In this document: piece by piece, positions 1 to 8,327 of the stretch
Numbering within the stretch: the stretch's first letter is position 1
How the letters are laid out: every line of letters begins with the position of its first letter
NCBI GenBank assembly: GCA_002397315.1
Contig: DHAE01000019.1
Span: 79,757 to 143,756, forward strand
DNA: 64,000 nt
DNA from: Comamonadaceae bacterium UBA4962
GTDB lineage: Bacteria > Pseudomonadota > Gammaproteobacteria > Burkholderiales > Burkholderiaceae_C
Direction of reading: 5' to 3'
Position numbers and translations under genes: made by a program
The notes under the pieces: model-generated
What the model was told of the DNA's origin: nothing
The model's database searches: none
What the model saw: only the letters and a program-made list of their open reading frames with translations

Positions 1-339
1 TTCGGCCGCAAGTTCTTCGCCAAGACCAAGCGCATGCCCACCGACATCCAGGCGGCCGACTACTCGGCCACGATGAACTACCTGAAGGCCGTGCAGGCGG
101 CCAACAGCACGGACGCCGACAAGGTGATGGAGAAGCTCAAATCCACGCCGATCGACGATTTCTACGCCAAGGGCAGCATCCGCCCGGACGGCCGTTTCGC
201 GCACGACATGTACCTGATGCAGGTGAAGTCGCCCGCCGAATCCAAGGAGCCGTGGGACTACTACAAGGTGGTCGCCAAGCTCCCCGCCGACCAGGTGTGG
301 ACCACCAAGGCCGAGAGCAAGTGCGCGCTCTGGAAGTGA
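1..339 (+). CDS. Branched-chain amino-acid-type ABC substrate-binding protein, C-terminal part
   Basis: Only the 3' end lies in the window: the frame is open from base 1 and stops with TGA at 337-339. The visible 112 residues align without gaps to the C-terminus of the next gene (77 of 112 identical by hand count), sharing blocks such as QAADYSATMNYLKAV and the final AESKCALWK. This places it among the type I periplasmic binding proteins (LivJ-like, Peripla_BP_6) of hydrophobic-amino-acid ABC importers. It lies 63 bases before its paralogue and just upstream of two permeases, so it probably serves the same importer as an alternative binding protein. The ligand cannot be read from the sequence. 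Confidence 0.85.
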   Translation, partial: FGRKFFAKTKRMPTDIQAADYSATMNYLKAVQAANSTDADKVMEKLKSTPIDDFYAKGSIRPDGRFAHDMYLMQVKSPAESKEPWDYYKVVAKLPADQVWTTKAESKCALWK

Positions 340-402
340 CGCGCCGCGCCTGACAGCCGCTTTCCCGCGATGGACGAACGACAACACCAGGAGACAAGCA
401 CC

Positions 403-1608
403 ATGGCACACGGAATCACGCAACTGGCAATGGCGCTCGGCGCCGCAGGGCTCTTCGCCGCCTCGGCCGCGCACGCGCAGCAGGACGCGCCGGTGAAGAT
501 CGGCTTCATCACCGACATGTCGAGCCTGTACGCCGACGTGGAGGGCAAGAACGGCGCGGTGGCCATCCAGATGGCGATCGACGACTTCGGCGGCAAGGTG
601 CTCGGCCGGCCGATCGAGCTGCTCACGGCGGACCACCAGAACAAGGCGGACATCGCGGCCAGCAAGGCGCGCGAGTGGATCGACACGCAGGGCCTGACCA
701 TGGTCTTCGGCGGCACCAACTCGGGCACGGCGCTGGCCATGGCGAAGGTGGCGCAGGAGAAGAAGCGCGTCTTCATCAACAACGGCGCGGCGACCTCGGC
801 GCTGACCAACGAGCAGTGCAGCCCCTACACCGTGCACTACGCCTACGACACCGTGGCGCTCGCCAAGGGCACGGGCGCGGCCATCGTGGACGCGGGCGGC
901 AAGAGCTGGTTCTTCCTCACGGCCGACTATGCCTTCGGCCATGCGCTGGAAGCCGACACTTCCCGCGTGGTGAAGGAAAAGGGCGGCACCGTGGTGGGCT
1001 CGGTGCGCCATCCGCTCAACGCGTCGGACTTCTCGTCCTTCCTGCTGCAGGCGCAGAACTCGAAGGCGCAGATCCTGGGCCTGGCGAACGCGGGCGGCGA
1101 CACGATCAACTCGATCAAGGCGGCCAAGGAGTTCGGCATCGGCAAGAACATGAAGCTCGCCGGCCTGCTGATCTTCTTCAGCGACATCCACAGCCTGGGC
1201 CTGAAGACGACCGAGGGCCTGCAGTTCACCACCAGTTGGTACTGGGACCTGAACGACGAGACCCGCAAGTTCGCCGACCGCTTCATGGAGAAGACCAAGC
1301 GCCGGCCGACCGAGATCCAGGCGGCCGACTACTCGGCCACCATGAACTACCTCAAGGCCGTGGAAGCCGCCAAGAGCATCGAGGCCGACCAGGTGATGGA
1401 AGCCTGGCGCGGCATGAAGATGAACGACTTCTTCAACAGCGGCACGCTGCGCCCGGACGGCCGCTACGTGCACGACATGTACCTCATGCAGGTGAAGACG
1501 CCCGCGGAATCCAAGGGCGCCTGGGACTACTACAAGCTCGTGAAGAAGCTGCCGGGCGACCAGGTCTTCGCCACCAAGGCCGAGAGCAAGTGCGCGCTCT
1601 GGAAGTGA
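403..1608 (+). CDS. Branched-chain amino-acid-type ABC transporter substrate-binding protein
   Basis: A 401-residue periplasmic binding protein. An upstream ATG at 370 is in frame, but ATG 403 is chosen because AGGAG at 389-393 precedes it and it begins a normal Sec signal peptide (hydrophobic residues 8-22, AHA cleavage near residue 25). The mature protein opens with VKIGFITDMSSLYADVEG, typical of LivJ/Peripla_BP_6 proteins that deliver branched-chain amino acids, amides, urea or aromatic acids to LivHM permeases. It is the second of two tandem paralogues and is followed 50 bases later by the permease gene, so it is likely co-transcribed with it. No LivG or LivF ATPase lies downstream; they are presumably upstream of the window. 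Substrate unknown. Confidence 0.93.
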   Translation: MAHGITQLAMALGAAGLFAASAAHAQQDAPVKIGFITDMSSLYADVEGKNGAVAIQMAIDDFGGKVLGRPIELLTADHQNKADIAASKAREWIDTQGLTMVFGGTNSGTALAMAKVAQEKKRVFINNGAATSALTNEQCSPYTVHYAYDTVALAKGTGAAIVDAGGKSWFFLTADYAFGHALEADTSRVVKEKGGTVVGSVRHPLNASDFSSFLLQAQNSKAQILGLANAGGDTINSIKAAKEFGIGKNMKLAGLLIFFSDIHSLGLKTTEGLQFTTSWYWDLNDETRKFADRFMEKTKRRPTEIQAADYSATMNYLKAVEAAKSIEADQVMEAWRGMKMNDFFNSGTLRPDGRYVHDMYLMQVKTPAESKGAWDYYKLVKKLPGDQVFATKAESKCALWK

Positions 1609-1658
1609 CGAGCCGCACCGCCTGAGCGCCATCCATCCGCATCCCTAGCCGCCTTCCC

Positions 1659-2543
1659 ATGGAACTCTTCGGTGTCTCTCTGCCGGCCCTGCTGAGCCAG
1701 CTCCTGCTGGGGCTGGTCAACGGCTCGTTCTACGCCATCCTCAGCCTGGGGCTGGCGGTGATCTTCGGCCTGCTCAACGTGATCAACTTCGCGCATGGGG
1801 CACTGTTCATGCTGGGGGCGCTGCTCACCTGGATGGCGGGAGCGTATTTCGGCATCAACTACTGGGTGATGCTCATCGCGGCGCCGCTCGTCGTCGGCCT
1901 CTTCGGCGTGGTGATCGAGCGGCTGCTGCTGCGCTGGATCTACAAGCTCGACCACCTCTACGGCCTGCTGCTGACGCTCGGGCTGACGCTGCTGATCGAG
2001 GGCGTGTTCCGATCCATCTACGGCGTCTCGGGCCTGGGGTACGACACGCCGGAGCTGCTGGAGGGCGCCACCAACCTCGGCTTCATGATCCTGCCCAATT
2101 ACCGCGCCTGGGTGGTGGTGGCCTCCATCGTGGTCTGCATCGGCACGTGGTACGTCATCGAGAAGACCAAGCTCGGCGCCTACCTGCGCGCGGGCACCGA
2201 GAACCCGCGCCTGGTGGAGGCCTTCGGCATCAACGTGCCGGTGATGATCACGCTCACCTACGCCTTCGGCGCGGCGCTGGCGGCGTTCGCGGGCGTGCTG
2301 GCCGCGCCGGTCTACCAGGTCACGCCGCTCATGGGCCAGAACCTCATCATCGTGGTGTTCGCGGTGGTGGTGATCGGCGGCATGGGCTCGATCATGGGCT
2401 CCATCCTCACCGGCCTGGGCCTGGGCGTGATCGAAGGCTTCACCAAGGTGTTCTATCCCGAGGCATCGTCCACCGTGGTGTTCGTCATCATGGTGGTGGT
2501 GCTGCTCATCCGCCCCGCCGGCCTGTTCGGCAAGGAAAAGTGA
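1659..2543 (+). CDS. Branched-chain amino-acid ABC transporter permease, LivH type
   Basis: A 294-residue inner-membrane permease with about eight hydrophobic segments. The N-terminal pattern NGSFYAILSLGLAVIFGL followed by NVINFAHGALFMLG is the LivH signature, and the cytoplasmic loop near residues 175-190 (ENPRLVEAFGI) is the EAA-like loop that contacts the ATPase. The length matches the family. It lies between the binding protein and the LivM-type permease, separated from the latter by 19 bases, so the genes form one operon. No clear Shine-Dalgarno is visible before ATG 1659, and translation may depend on coupling. The substrate class (branched-chain amino acid, urea or aromatic acid) cannot be fixed from the permease. 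Confidence 0.93.
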   Translation: MELFGVSLPALLSQLLLGLVNGSFYAILSLGLAVIFGLLNVINFAHGALFMLGALLTWMAGAYFGINYWVMLIAAPLVVGLFGVVIERLLLRWIYKLDHLYGLLLTLGLTLLIEGVFRSIYGVSGLGYDTPELLEGATNLGFMILPNYRAWVVVASIVVCIGTWYVIEKTKLGAYLRAGTENPRLVEAFGINVPVMITLTYAFGAALAAFAGVLAAPVYQVTPLMGQNLIIVVFAVVVIGGMGSIMGSILTGLGLGVIEGFTKVFYPEASSTVVFVIMVVVLLIRPAGLFGKEK

Positions 2544-2562
2544 CCAGAACGGGGCCGCGCAC

Positions 2563-3543
2563 ATGCACCACAAGAATCTCGCCACCTTCGGCTACGGCCT
2601 GCTGCTGCTGGGCCTGATCGCCGCGCCGTTCCTCGGCGCCTATCCCGTGTTCGTGATGAAGCTGCTGTGCTTCGCACTGTTCGCTTCCGCCTTCAACCTG
2701 CTGCTGGGCTACACCGGGCTGCTGTCCTTCGGGCATGCCGCCTTCCTGGGCGGCGCAGCCTACGTCACAGGCCATGCGATCAAGGTCTGGGGGCTCACGC
2801 CCGAGGTCGGGCTGCTGCTGGGCACGGCCGGCGGCGCGCTGCTGGGCCTGCTGTTCGGCTGGCTGGCCATCCGCCGGCAGGGCATCTATTTCTCGATGAT
2901 CACCCTGGCGCTCGCGCAGATGCTGTTCTTCGCCTGCCTGCAGGCACCGTTCACGGGCGGCGAGGACGGCCTGCAGGGCGTGCCGCGCGGCAAGCTGTTC
3001 GGCGTGCTCGACCTCTCCAGCGACGTGGCGATGTATTACGTGGCGCTGGCCGTGGTGGTCGCGGCCTTCCTGCTGATCGTGCGCACCATCCATTCGCCGT
3101 TCGGCCAGGTGCTCAAGGGCATCAAGGAGAACGAGCCGCGCGCCATCTCGCTGGGCTACGACACGCAGCGCTTCAAGCTGCTGGCCTTCGTGATCTCGGC
3201 CGCCATCGCGGGGCTGGCCGGCTCGCTCAAGACGCTGGTGCTGGGCTTCGCGACGCTGTCGGACGTGCACTGGACGGCCTCGGGCCAGGTGATCCTGATG
3301 ACGCTGGTCGGCGGCCTGGGCACGCTGTCCGGCCCGCTGGTGGGCTCGGCCGTGGTGGTGCTGCTGGAGAACAAGATCGGCGAATTCGGCAACCTGCTCG
3401 CGTCCCTCACGGGCGTGGACTGGTTCCGCACGCTGGGCGAATCGGTGACCATCGTCACCGGCCTGATCTTCGTGGTCTGCGTGCTGGCCTTCCGCCGCGG
3501 GATCATGGGCGAGATCCTGGCGAGAATTAGGAAGTCCCCCTGA
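2563..3543 (+). CDS. Branched-chain amino-acid ABC transporter permease, LivM type
   Basis: A 326-residue partner permease of the preceding LivH-type protein. It has about ten hydrophobic segments, the LivM-type block FNLLLGYTGLLSFGHAAFLG near residues 44-63, and the loop GIKENEPRAISLGYDTQRFK, which corresponds to the ATPase-contact EAA loop. The length is normal. It is the last gene of the operon: the next gene is on the opposite strand and begins after 183 bases. Its TGA stop at 3541-3543 lies inside the first arm of an inverted repeat (3534-3575), so transcript ending and gene end overlap. No ATPase subunits follow, which is unusual for a complete LivKHMGF operon unless they lie upstream. 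Confidence 0.93.
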   Translation: MHHKNLATFGYGLLLLGLIAAPFLGAYPVFVMKLLCFALFASAFNLLLGYTGLLSFGHAAFLGGAAYVTGHAIKVWGLTPEVGLLLGTAGGALLGLLFGWLAIRRQGIYFSMITLALAQMLFFACLQAPFTGGEDGLQGVPRGKLFGVLDLSSDVAMYYVALAVVVAAFLLIVRTIHSPFGQVLKGIKENEPRAISLGYDTQRFKLLAFVISAAIAGLAGSLKTLVLGFATLSDVHWTASGQVILMTLVGGLGTLSGPLVGSAVVVLLENKIGEFGNLLASLTGVDWFRTLGESVTIVTGLIFVVCVLAFRRGIMGEILARIRKSP

Positions 3544-3575
3544 GTCGCCTGCGGCGCCATCCCCCAAAGGGGGAC
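3534..3575. repeat. Inverted repeat at the 3' end of the livM-type gene
   Basis: GTCCCCCT at 3534-3541 is exactly complementary to AGGGGGAC at 3568-3575, and a smaller CCCCC-AAA-GGGGG hairpin sits at 3561-3573. The first arm overlaps the stop codon of the permease gene. There is no T-tract, so it is not a classical intrinsic terminator. I recall similar elements after many Comamonadaceae genes, which suggests an intergenic repeat family that stabilises or ends transcripts, but this cannot be tested from one window. Confidence 0.5.
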
Positions 3576-3726
3576 GACGCCGGTGGCCCGGCAAAGCCGG
3601 TTCCACGGCGTCTGCTGGCATGGCCTGCTCCGCGGCCATTTGATGGGTGCGGCGCTGATTATTCAGAGGCCGTGAACGGGGCTTGCATCCGGTGGCCCAA
3701 GAGGTCCGGGTTTTTCACAAGCCGCA

Positions 3727-4869
3727 TCACAGGCGCAGCGCGCCTGCGTAGCCCGTGAGTTCGAGGTAGCCACGGCCCACGCCCTGGCCGGAAGCGTCGC
3801 GCAGCACGCTCAGGCCCTCCCAGTAGATCGCGCCGGTGGAGCCGCGGCTGTCCAGTTCCTGGTCGTCGACCAGGGCATCGACCTCGAAGCGGCCGGCGGG
3901 CGTGTCGATGCGCCAGGCGACGGGGTAGCGCGTGCCGGTGCGTGGGCTGGTCCAGTGGCGCAGCGGCGTGAAGCCCATGGCCTCGGCCTGCTCGAAGACC
4001 TGCAGGGCGGCGGTCGCGCCCGCGCGGAACGAGCCGCTGGCCCAGAGCGTGCTGCCGTCCCGGCGGCGCAGCCGGAATGCGGTGAGGGCGCCGCCGCCAT
4101 CGAGGTTCATGCCGATCCAGTCCCAGCCCACGGCCTCGGGGTGCATGAGGGCCTCGCTAAACTCGTGGTCGAGCCAGGCGCGGGCCGCGGGACCACCGGC
4201 CGTGCCGGGAGGCGCAATGGCGATGCGGCGGCCTGCCAGGGCGATGGTGCCGCGCACGTCCAGTTGGGGCTGGCTGTAGTAGTAGCTGGCCTGCTCCGGC
4301 TGCGGGCCCTTGCGCGACAGACCCTGCCGGCCCTGCAGGATGGGGGGCTGGGTGGTGTCGAACTGCAGATCGAGGCTGAACGGCCCGGCCGGAATGCGGG
4401 CCGTGTAGCGGCCGCCGCCCGGGTTCGTGGTGGCTTCCCGCACCAGGGACCAATCGCCGATGCGGACGGCCGTGTCGGCTTCATCCGCCTGCGCGATGCC
4501 GAAGCCCGCGCGGGCGATGCGCTGGTCGTGCAGCAGCGTGTGGCCCCGCACGTCGGTCACGGCCGCATGCGCGAACAGCAGCTGCCGTGCCGCGAACGCC
4601 GAGCGCAGCGTGCGGGTTTCGTCCACGCGCGAGCGGAAGAAGGTGACCTGGAAGCCCCAGTCCTGCCCGTCCGCATGCGCGTGGCCGGTGATGTACCACC
4701 ACTCCGTGCGCAGGTCCGGATGGCTGCCGTGGTCGCGCGGAAAGACGAGGGTGCGCGCGGGCAGGGCCTGGGCGGCGGGCGGCCAAGCCCCGAACGCGCC
4801 GGCACCGAGCGCCGCGGCGAGCCAGGCGCGGCGCGTGACGAAGAGGGAGGGTGGCGGTCGCGGGGGCAT
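3727..4869 (-). CDS. AttH/CrtC-like lipocalin-fold protein, secreted
   Basis: A 380-residue protein of the AttH / carotenoid 1,2-hydratase-like family (two lipocalin-like domains). The N-terminus VTRRAWLAAALGAGAFGAW carries twin arginines and a hydrophobic core ending PAAQA, so Sec or Tat export is likely. The motif HPDLRTEWWYITGHAHA near residues 49-65 and the block YYYSQPQLDVRG are typical of this family. AttH proteins usually sit beside an ABC ATPase and FtsX-like permease (AttEFG). Here such a pair exists at 9226-12625 on the same strand but is separated by four genes. The biochemical role is unknown in the family; a lipid or hydrophobic-ligand function has been inferred. No carotenoid genes are present, so a hydratase role is unlikely. 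Confidence 0.82.
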   Translation of the reverse strand: MPPRPPPSLFVTRRAWLAAALGAGAFGAWPPAAQALPARTLVFPRDHGSHPDLRTEWWYITGHAHADGQDWGFQVTFFRSRVDETRTLRSAFAARQLLFAHAAVTDVRGHTLLHDQRIARAGFGIAQADEADTAVRIGDWSLVREATTNPGGGRYTARIPAGPFSLDLQFDTTQPPILQGRQGLSRKGPQPEQASYYYSQPQLDVRGTIALAGRRIAIAPPGTAGGPAARAWLDHEFSEALMHPEAVGWDWIGMNLDGGGALTAFRLRRRDGSTLWASGSFRAGATAALQVFEQAEAMGFTPLRHWTSPRTGTRYPVAWRIDTPAGRFEVDALVDDQELDSRGSTGAIYWEGLSVLRDASGQGVGRGYLELTGYAGALRL

Positions 4870-4908
4870 CGTGCGGGCGGCGTGGCGTGGCGTGGCGCTG
4901 CCTGCGCC

Positions 4909-6000
4909 TCAGGCGTCCATGCGGGCCTGGATGCCGGCACGGGCCGCGTTGCAGTCGCCGATGGTGCCGGCCACCCAGGCGTCGTCGAAGTAGGTGGGCA
5001 GGTAGCGCTCGCCCGAGTCGCAGAGCAGCGACAGCAGCGAGCCTGTCTCCCTGCGCTGGCGCATGCCGCTCGCAAGGCGCAGCATCGCCGCGAAATTCGT
5101 GCCGGTGGAAGGGCCCACGCGCCGCCCGAGCAGTGCGGAGAGCACCTGCATCGCGGCCACCGACTCGGCGTCCGCCACTTCCTCCATCCGGTCCACCAGG
5201 GTGCGCACGAAGCTGGGCTCCACGCGCGGGCGGCCGATGCCCTCGATGCGCGATCCCCGCGCCGTGAGCGTGCCGTCCCCGGTGCGCCAGTAGGCCGCGA
5301 ACACCGATCCGGCAGGATCGGCGACGCAGACCTGCGTGGCATGCCGCTGGAAGCGGATGTAGCGGCCGATGGTGGCGCTGGTGCCGCCCGTGCCGGCGCC
5401 CACCACGATCCAGCGCGGCACGGGGTGGCGCTCGCGCTGCATCTGCAGGAACATGCTCTCGGCGATGTTGTTGTTGCCGCGCCAGTCGGTGGCCCGCTCG
5501 GCATACGTGAACTGGTCCATGTAGTGCCCGCCCGTGTCGGCGGCGATCGCGCGGGCCGCGTCGTACACCTCGGCCGCGCTGTCCACGATATGGCAGCGGC
5601 CGCCGTGGAACTCGATCAGCGCCACCTTTTCCGCGGAGGTGCCGCGCGGCATGACGGCCACGAACGGCAGGCCGAGCAGGCGCGCGAAATACGCCTCGCT
5701 CACCGCGGTGGAGCCGCTGGAGGATTCGACGATGGTCGAGCCCTCGTGCAGCCAGCCGTTGCACAGCGCGTAGAGGAACAGCGACCGCGCGAGGCGGTGC
5801 TTGAGGCTGCCCGTGGGATGGGTGGATTCGTCCTTCAGGTAGAGGTCGATGCCATGCGCCGCATAGGCGGGCAGGTTGAGGGGAATGAGGTGCGTGTCGG
5901 CGCTGCGGTGGTAGTCGGCTTCGATCCGGGCGATGGCTTCGTGCAGCCAGCCGCTCCCGGCGGAGGGTGCGGCGGCGCCGCTGGAAGAGAGTGCGGTCAT
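4909..6000 (-). CDS. PLP-dependent cysteine synthase / cystathionine beta-synthase family protein
   Basis: A 363-residue fold-type II PLP enzyme. The expected PLP lysine is Lys67 in HPTGSLKHR, the substrate/cofactor loop SSSGSTA spans residues 93-99, and the phosphate-binding loop GAGTGGT spans 201-207. This is the cysteine synthase superfamily, in the longer divergent branch that includes cysteine desulfhydrase-like (CDS1) proteins rather than canonical CysK/CysM, since the active-site loop differs from the CysK TSGNTG pattern. It may make or break cysteine; the direction cannot be told. It lies 39 bases upstream of the AttH-like gene and 54 bases downstream of the glycosyltransferase gene on the same strand, so co-transcription is plausible. 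No separate Shine-Dalgarno was used to choose the start. Confidence 0.85.
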   Translation of the reverse strand: MTALSSSGAAAPSAGSGWLHEAIARIEADYHRSADTHLIPLNLPAYAAHGIDLYLKDESTHPTGSLKHRLARSLFLYALCNGWLHEGSTIVESSSGSTAVSEAYFARLLGLPFVAVMPRGTSAEKVALIEFHGGRCHIVDSAAEVYDAARAIAADTGGHYMDQFTYAERATDWRGNNNIAESMFLQMQRERHPVPRWIVVGAGTGGTSATIGRYIRFQRHATQVCVADPAGSVFAAYWRTGDGTLTARGSRIEGIGRPRVEPSFVRTLVDRMEEVADAESVAAMQVLSALLGRRVGPSTGTNFAAMLRLASGMRQRRETGSLLSLLCDSGERYLPTYFDDAWVAGTIGDCNAARAGIQARMDA

Positions 6001-6054
6001 GCGGGAAGTATCGCAGGCATGGCGCCACCGCAGGCCGCCGCAGCGCAGCCGGCG

Positions 6055-7182
6055 CTACAGCCCGAAGAAGGGCCGGTTCGACTCGATGCGCGCGGCTTCC
6101 GAGGCCGGGAAGCGCCGCTCGCGCAGCAGCCGCTGCAGCGCCTCGCGCCCCTGGTCGAAGGCCCGCACGTAGAACGCGCTCACGGTGAGCTCGTCGAGCG
6201 CGCGCCATTCGTACACGGCCGCATCGACGAAGAGGATGTCTGCCGGCCGCGGTATGCGGGCCGCCTGCTGCGCATAGAGGTGCGCAAGCGCTAACTCCGA
6301 GCGCAGCCGGTGGTAGCGGGCCAGTTCGCACAGCGGCTCGGCGCGGGCCGGGCGTTGCGCGTAGGCGGCGAGGTAGGTCTCGCGCACCTCCTGCGGCGGA
6401 GCTTGCAGGCGTTCAGTGAGCACGGCGACCTGGAAGGCCGCGAACCAGCATTCCTCGTCCCAGCCACCCATCGCCGTACGGCGCCGGTAGGCCTCGCGCG
6501 ACTCCTGCAGGCGCCCCGCGTCGCGCAGGCTCTGGGCGAGGTAGAACGCATAGCGCGTGTTGCCGGGCTCGTCCCGCAGGGCCGCCTCGAGCACGGCGAT
6601 GTCGCGCAGGTAGGTCTGCGGATCGCGGGCACGGGCGCCGTCGTGGGAGACGTCGATCAGCGGGCCCTGCAGCGACTGCCAGGCGCCGTGCGCGGGCGCG
6701 GACAGGTATTCATGCAGCACGCCCTCCCAGCGCCACGGCACGCGCGCGGCCACCATGGCATTGCGCTGGTATTCGCAATCGCTCATGCGGCAGGTGAACA
6801 TGTAGCCGTCCGCATCCAGGCGCGGCCATGCGAAGCCGTCGGGCACGCGCAATTGCTCGTCGGCGTCGATGAAGAGCAGGTAGTCGGCCTGCGGCCGCGC
6901 CAGTTCCAGCGCCTCGTTGCGGTTGTGCGCGAAGTTCTTCCAGGGCCGCTCGTGCAGGCTGCCGGGCACGTCCCGGAGGAAATCTCGCACGATCTCCTGC
7001 GTACCGTCCGTGGAGCCGGTGTCCACGATCACCCAGTGGTCGATGAACGGACGCACGGAAGCGAGGCACCGGGTGATCACCGGTGCCTCGTTCTTCACGA
7101 TCATGTTGAGGCAGATGCGGGGGCGGGTCACCTTGAAGCTAACGCCGATAGAACGAGTATTCTGAATGGTGCGGCCATCCAC
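6055..7182 (-). CDS. Family 2 glycosyltransferase with C-terminal TPR-like region
   Basis: A 375-residue cytoplasmic protein. Residues 22-140 form a GT-A fold: the start of the domain ICLNMIVKNEA, the nucleotide-sugar loop DTGSTDGT at 54-61 and the metal-binding DAD at 106-108 in LFIDADEQL. Residues 180-330 are helical repeats resembling TPR (blocks such as RYAFYLAQSLRDAGRLQESREAY). This architecture is seen in glycosyltransferases that modify proteins or peptides. The start is a GTG at 7182 with weak AGAG upstream; a GTG at 7131 is an alternative. The gene starts only 12 bases after the stop of the collagen-like gene, so the two are likely co-transcribed. The inference that the collagen-like Thr-rich repeats are its acceptor rests on this context, not on direct evidence. 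Confidence 0.85.
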   Translation of the reverse strand: MDGRTIQNTRSIGVSFKVTRPRICLNMIVKNEAPVITRCLASVRPFIDHWVIVDTGSTDGTQEIVRDFLRDVPGSLHERPWKNFAHNRNEALELARPQADYLLFIDADEQLRVPDGFAWPRLDADGYMFTCRMSDCEYQRNAMVAARVPWRWEGVLHEYLSAPAHGAWQSLQGPLIDVSHDGARARDPQTYLRDIAVLEAALRDEPGNTRYAFYLAQSLRDAGRLQESREAYRRRTAMGGWDEECWFAAFQVAVLTERLQAPPQEVRETYLAAYAQRPARAEPLCELARYHRLRSELALAHLYAQQAARIPRPADILFVDAAVYEWRALDELTVSAFYVRAFDQGREALQRLLRERRFPASEAARIESNRPFFGL

Positions 7183-7194
7183 TATCCAAAACTC

Positions 7195-8250
7195 TCACTG
7201 GCAATAAGCCTCTGCCTTAATCTGAATGGCTTCAGCGCAGGAGTACGTACATGACCAAGTGTTGGCAGGAGAGGCGGCGCGTCCGAAGGCCGCCAAATAA
7301 TTAGTCAGTTGGGTATCTGACGAGCAGCCTCCTGAAACCAGGTTGCCGCTACTGCAGGTAGCCGTAACTGTACCGACGCTGTTCGACGCGCACGCAAACG
7401 TATTCGTCGCAGTCGTCAATGTGCCTAGGCTCCCCGTCGGACCCGCGGGCCCGGTGGCACCGGTATTGCCGGTCGCACCCGTAGGGCCAGTGGCCCCGGC
7501 GGGGCCCGTCGCTCCGGTGTTGCCTTGTACCCCCTGGATGCCCTGGGGGCCCTGTGCGCCCTGCGGCCCGGTCACGCCCGTGGCACCCGCAATGCCCGTC
7601 GCGCCCGTGGCGCCATTCGCTCCGGTGGCGCCGGTCGCGCCTGCGGGCCCGGTGGCGCCCGTCACGCCTGCAGGCCCAGTGACGCCCGTGGCACCGGCAG
7701 GGCCGGTCACGCCCGTGGTTCCGTTGGCACCCGTAGCGCCCGTCACGCCGGCAGGGCCGGTGGCACCCGTCGCGCCCGCGGGGCCCGTAACGCCTGTCGC
7801 GCCATTGGCACCCGTGGCACCCGTCACGCCCGTGGGGCCGGTCACACCAGTGGCGCCCGTTGCTCCCGTCGCGCCGGTGCCCGAAGCGCCGGTCGCACCC
7901 GTCGCGCCCGTGGCCCCGGCCGGTCCGGTCGCGCCCGTGGCTCCCGTCGCGCCGGTGGCGCCGTTACCCAGGCCAGGCTGGCACTTGGTGAGCTGCCCCG
8001 TGCCACTGTCGTAGCACGCGAGGTTGCCGCTGGTGCCCGTGGACGGCAGGCCCGGCACGTAAACCTCGCCCGTACCCTGCACGCGCAGCCGTTCCTGTCC
8101 GCCCGATCCCTTGATCACGAAACCGCCGCCTGCCGGCGGGGTGACCGTGATGTCCGCCGCCAGCACGCCGGTGGCATGCAGGGCGATGACGGAGCAGAGC
8201 GCGGTGGAAGCCCAGTGGCGGGCGAGGCGGTGGTGGTGCAAACTGGACAT
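7195..8250 (-). CDS. Secreted collagen-like protein (Gly-X-Thr repeats)
   Basis: A 351-residue protein in three parts. Residues 1-31 are a Sec signal peptide (hydrophobic core, cleavage near VLAA). Residues 32-94 are a non-repeat head with two cysteines. Residues 95-273 are about 60 Gly-X-Y triplets, mostly GAT, GPA, GVT and GPQ, which is a bacterial collagen triple-helix sequence. Residues 274-351 are a tail with six cysteines, probably disulphide-bonded. The ATG at 8250 is chosen over upstream in-frame starts because it begins the signal peptide and has a GAGGG-like site upstream. Threonine in the Y position is what is O-glycosylated in Bacillus BclA, and a glycosyltransferase gene follows directly. 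No sortase motif or membrane anchor is visible, so a released or surface-associated filament is likely. Confidence 0.9.
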   Translation of the reverse strand: MSSLHHHRLARHWASTALCSVIALHATGVLAADITVTPPAGGGFVIKGSGGQERLRVQGTGEVYVPGLPSTGTSGNLACYDSGTGQLTKCQPGLGNGATGATGATGATGPAGATGATGATGASGTGATGATGATGVTGPTGVTGATGANGATGVTGPAGATGATGPAGVTGATGANGTTGVTGPAGATGVTGPAGVTGATGPAGATGATGANGATGATGIAGATGVTGPQGAQGPQGIQGVQGNTGATGPAGATGPTGATGNTGATGPAGPTGSLGTLTTATNTFACASNSVGTVTATCSSGNLVSGGCSSDTQLTNYLAAFGRAASPANTWSCTYSCAEAIQIKAEAYCQ

Positions 8251-8295
8251 GGGTATCCCTCTCTCTCGGTCAGAGTCTGTGGTCGATGTGCATGA

Positions 8296-8314
8296 TCCCG
8301 GTGGCGGACCGGGA
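8296..8314. promoter_or_regulatory. Hairpin between IPTL-CTERM gene and collagen-like gene
   Basis: TCCCGGT (8296-8302) pairs with ACCGGGA (8308-8314) around a 5-base loop, in the 77-base gap between the two genes. It has no T-tract, so it may be a processing or attenuation element rather than a full terminator. Function is inferred only from position. Confidence 0.35.
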
Positions 8315-8327
8315 GTTGGAGAAAAGC

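Noticed and set aside
3727..4869. Carotenoid 1,2-hydratase in a carotenoid cluster
   Set aside because: The fold family is shared, but no other carotenoid genes are present and AttH-type context (ABC exporter) is nearby.
3955..6294. A 779-codon plus-strand open frame opposite the AttH, cysteine-synthase and glycosyltransferase genes
   Set aside because: It is Ala/Gly/Arg/His-rich, without domains or a ribosome site, and lies opposite three recognisable genes; it is a shadow of high-GC codon bias.
7430..7975. Regular short repeats that could be read as a CRISPR array
   Set aside because: The repeats are in-frame Gly-X-Y codons without unique spacers of constant length, and no cas genes are present.
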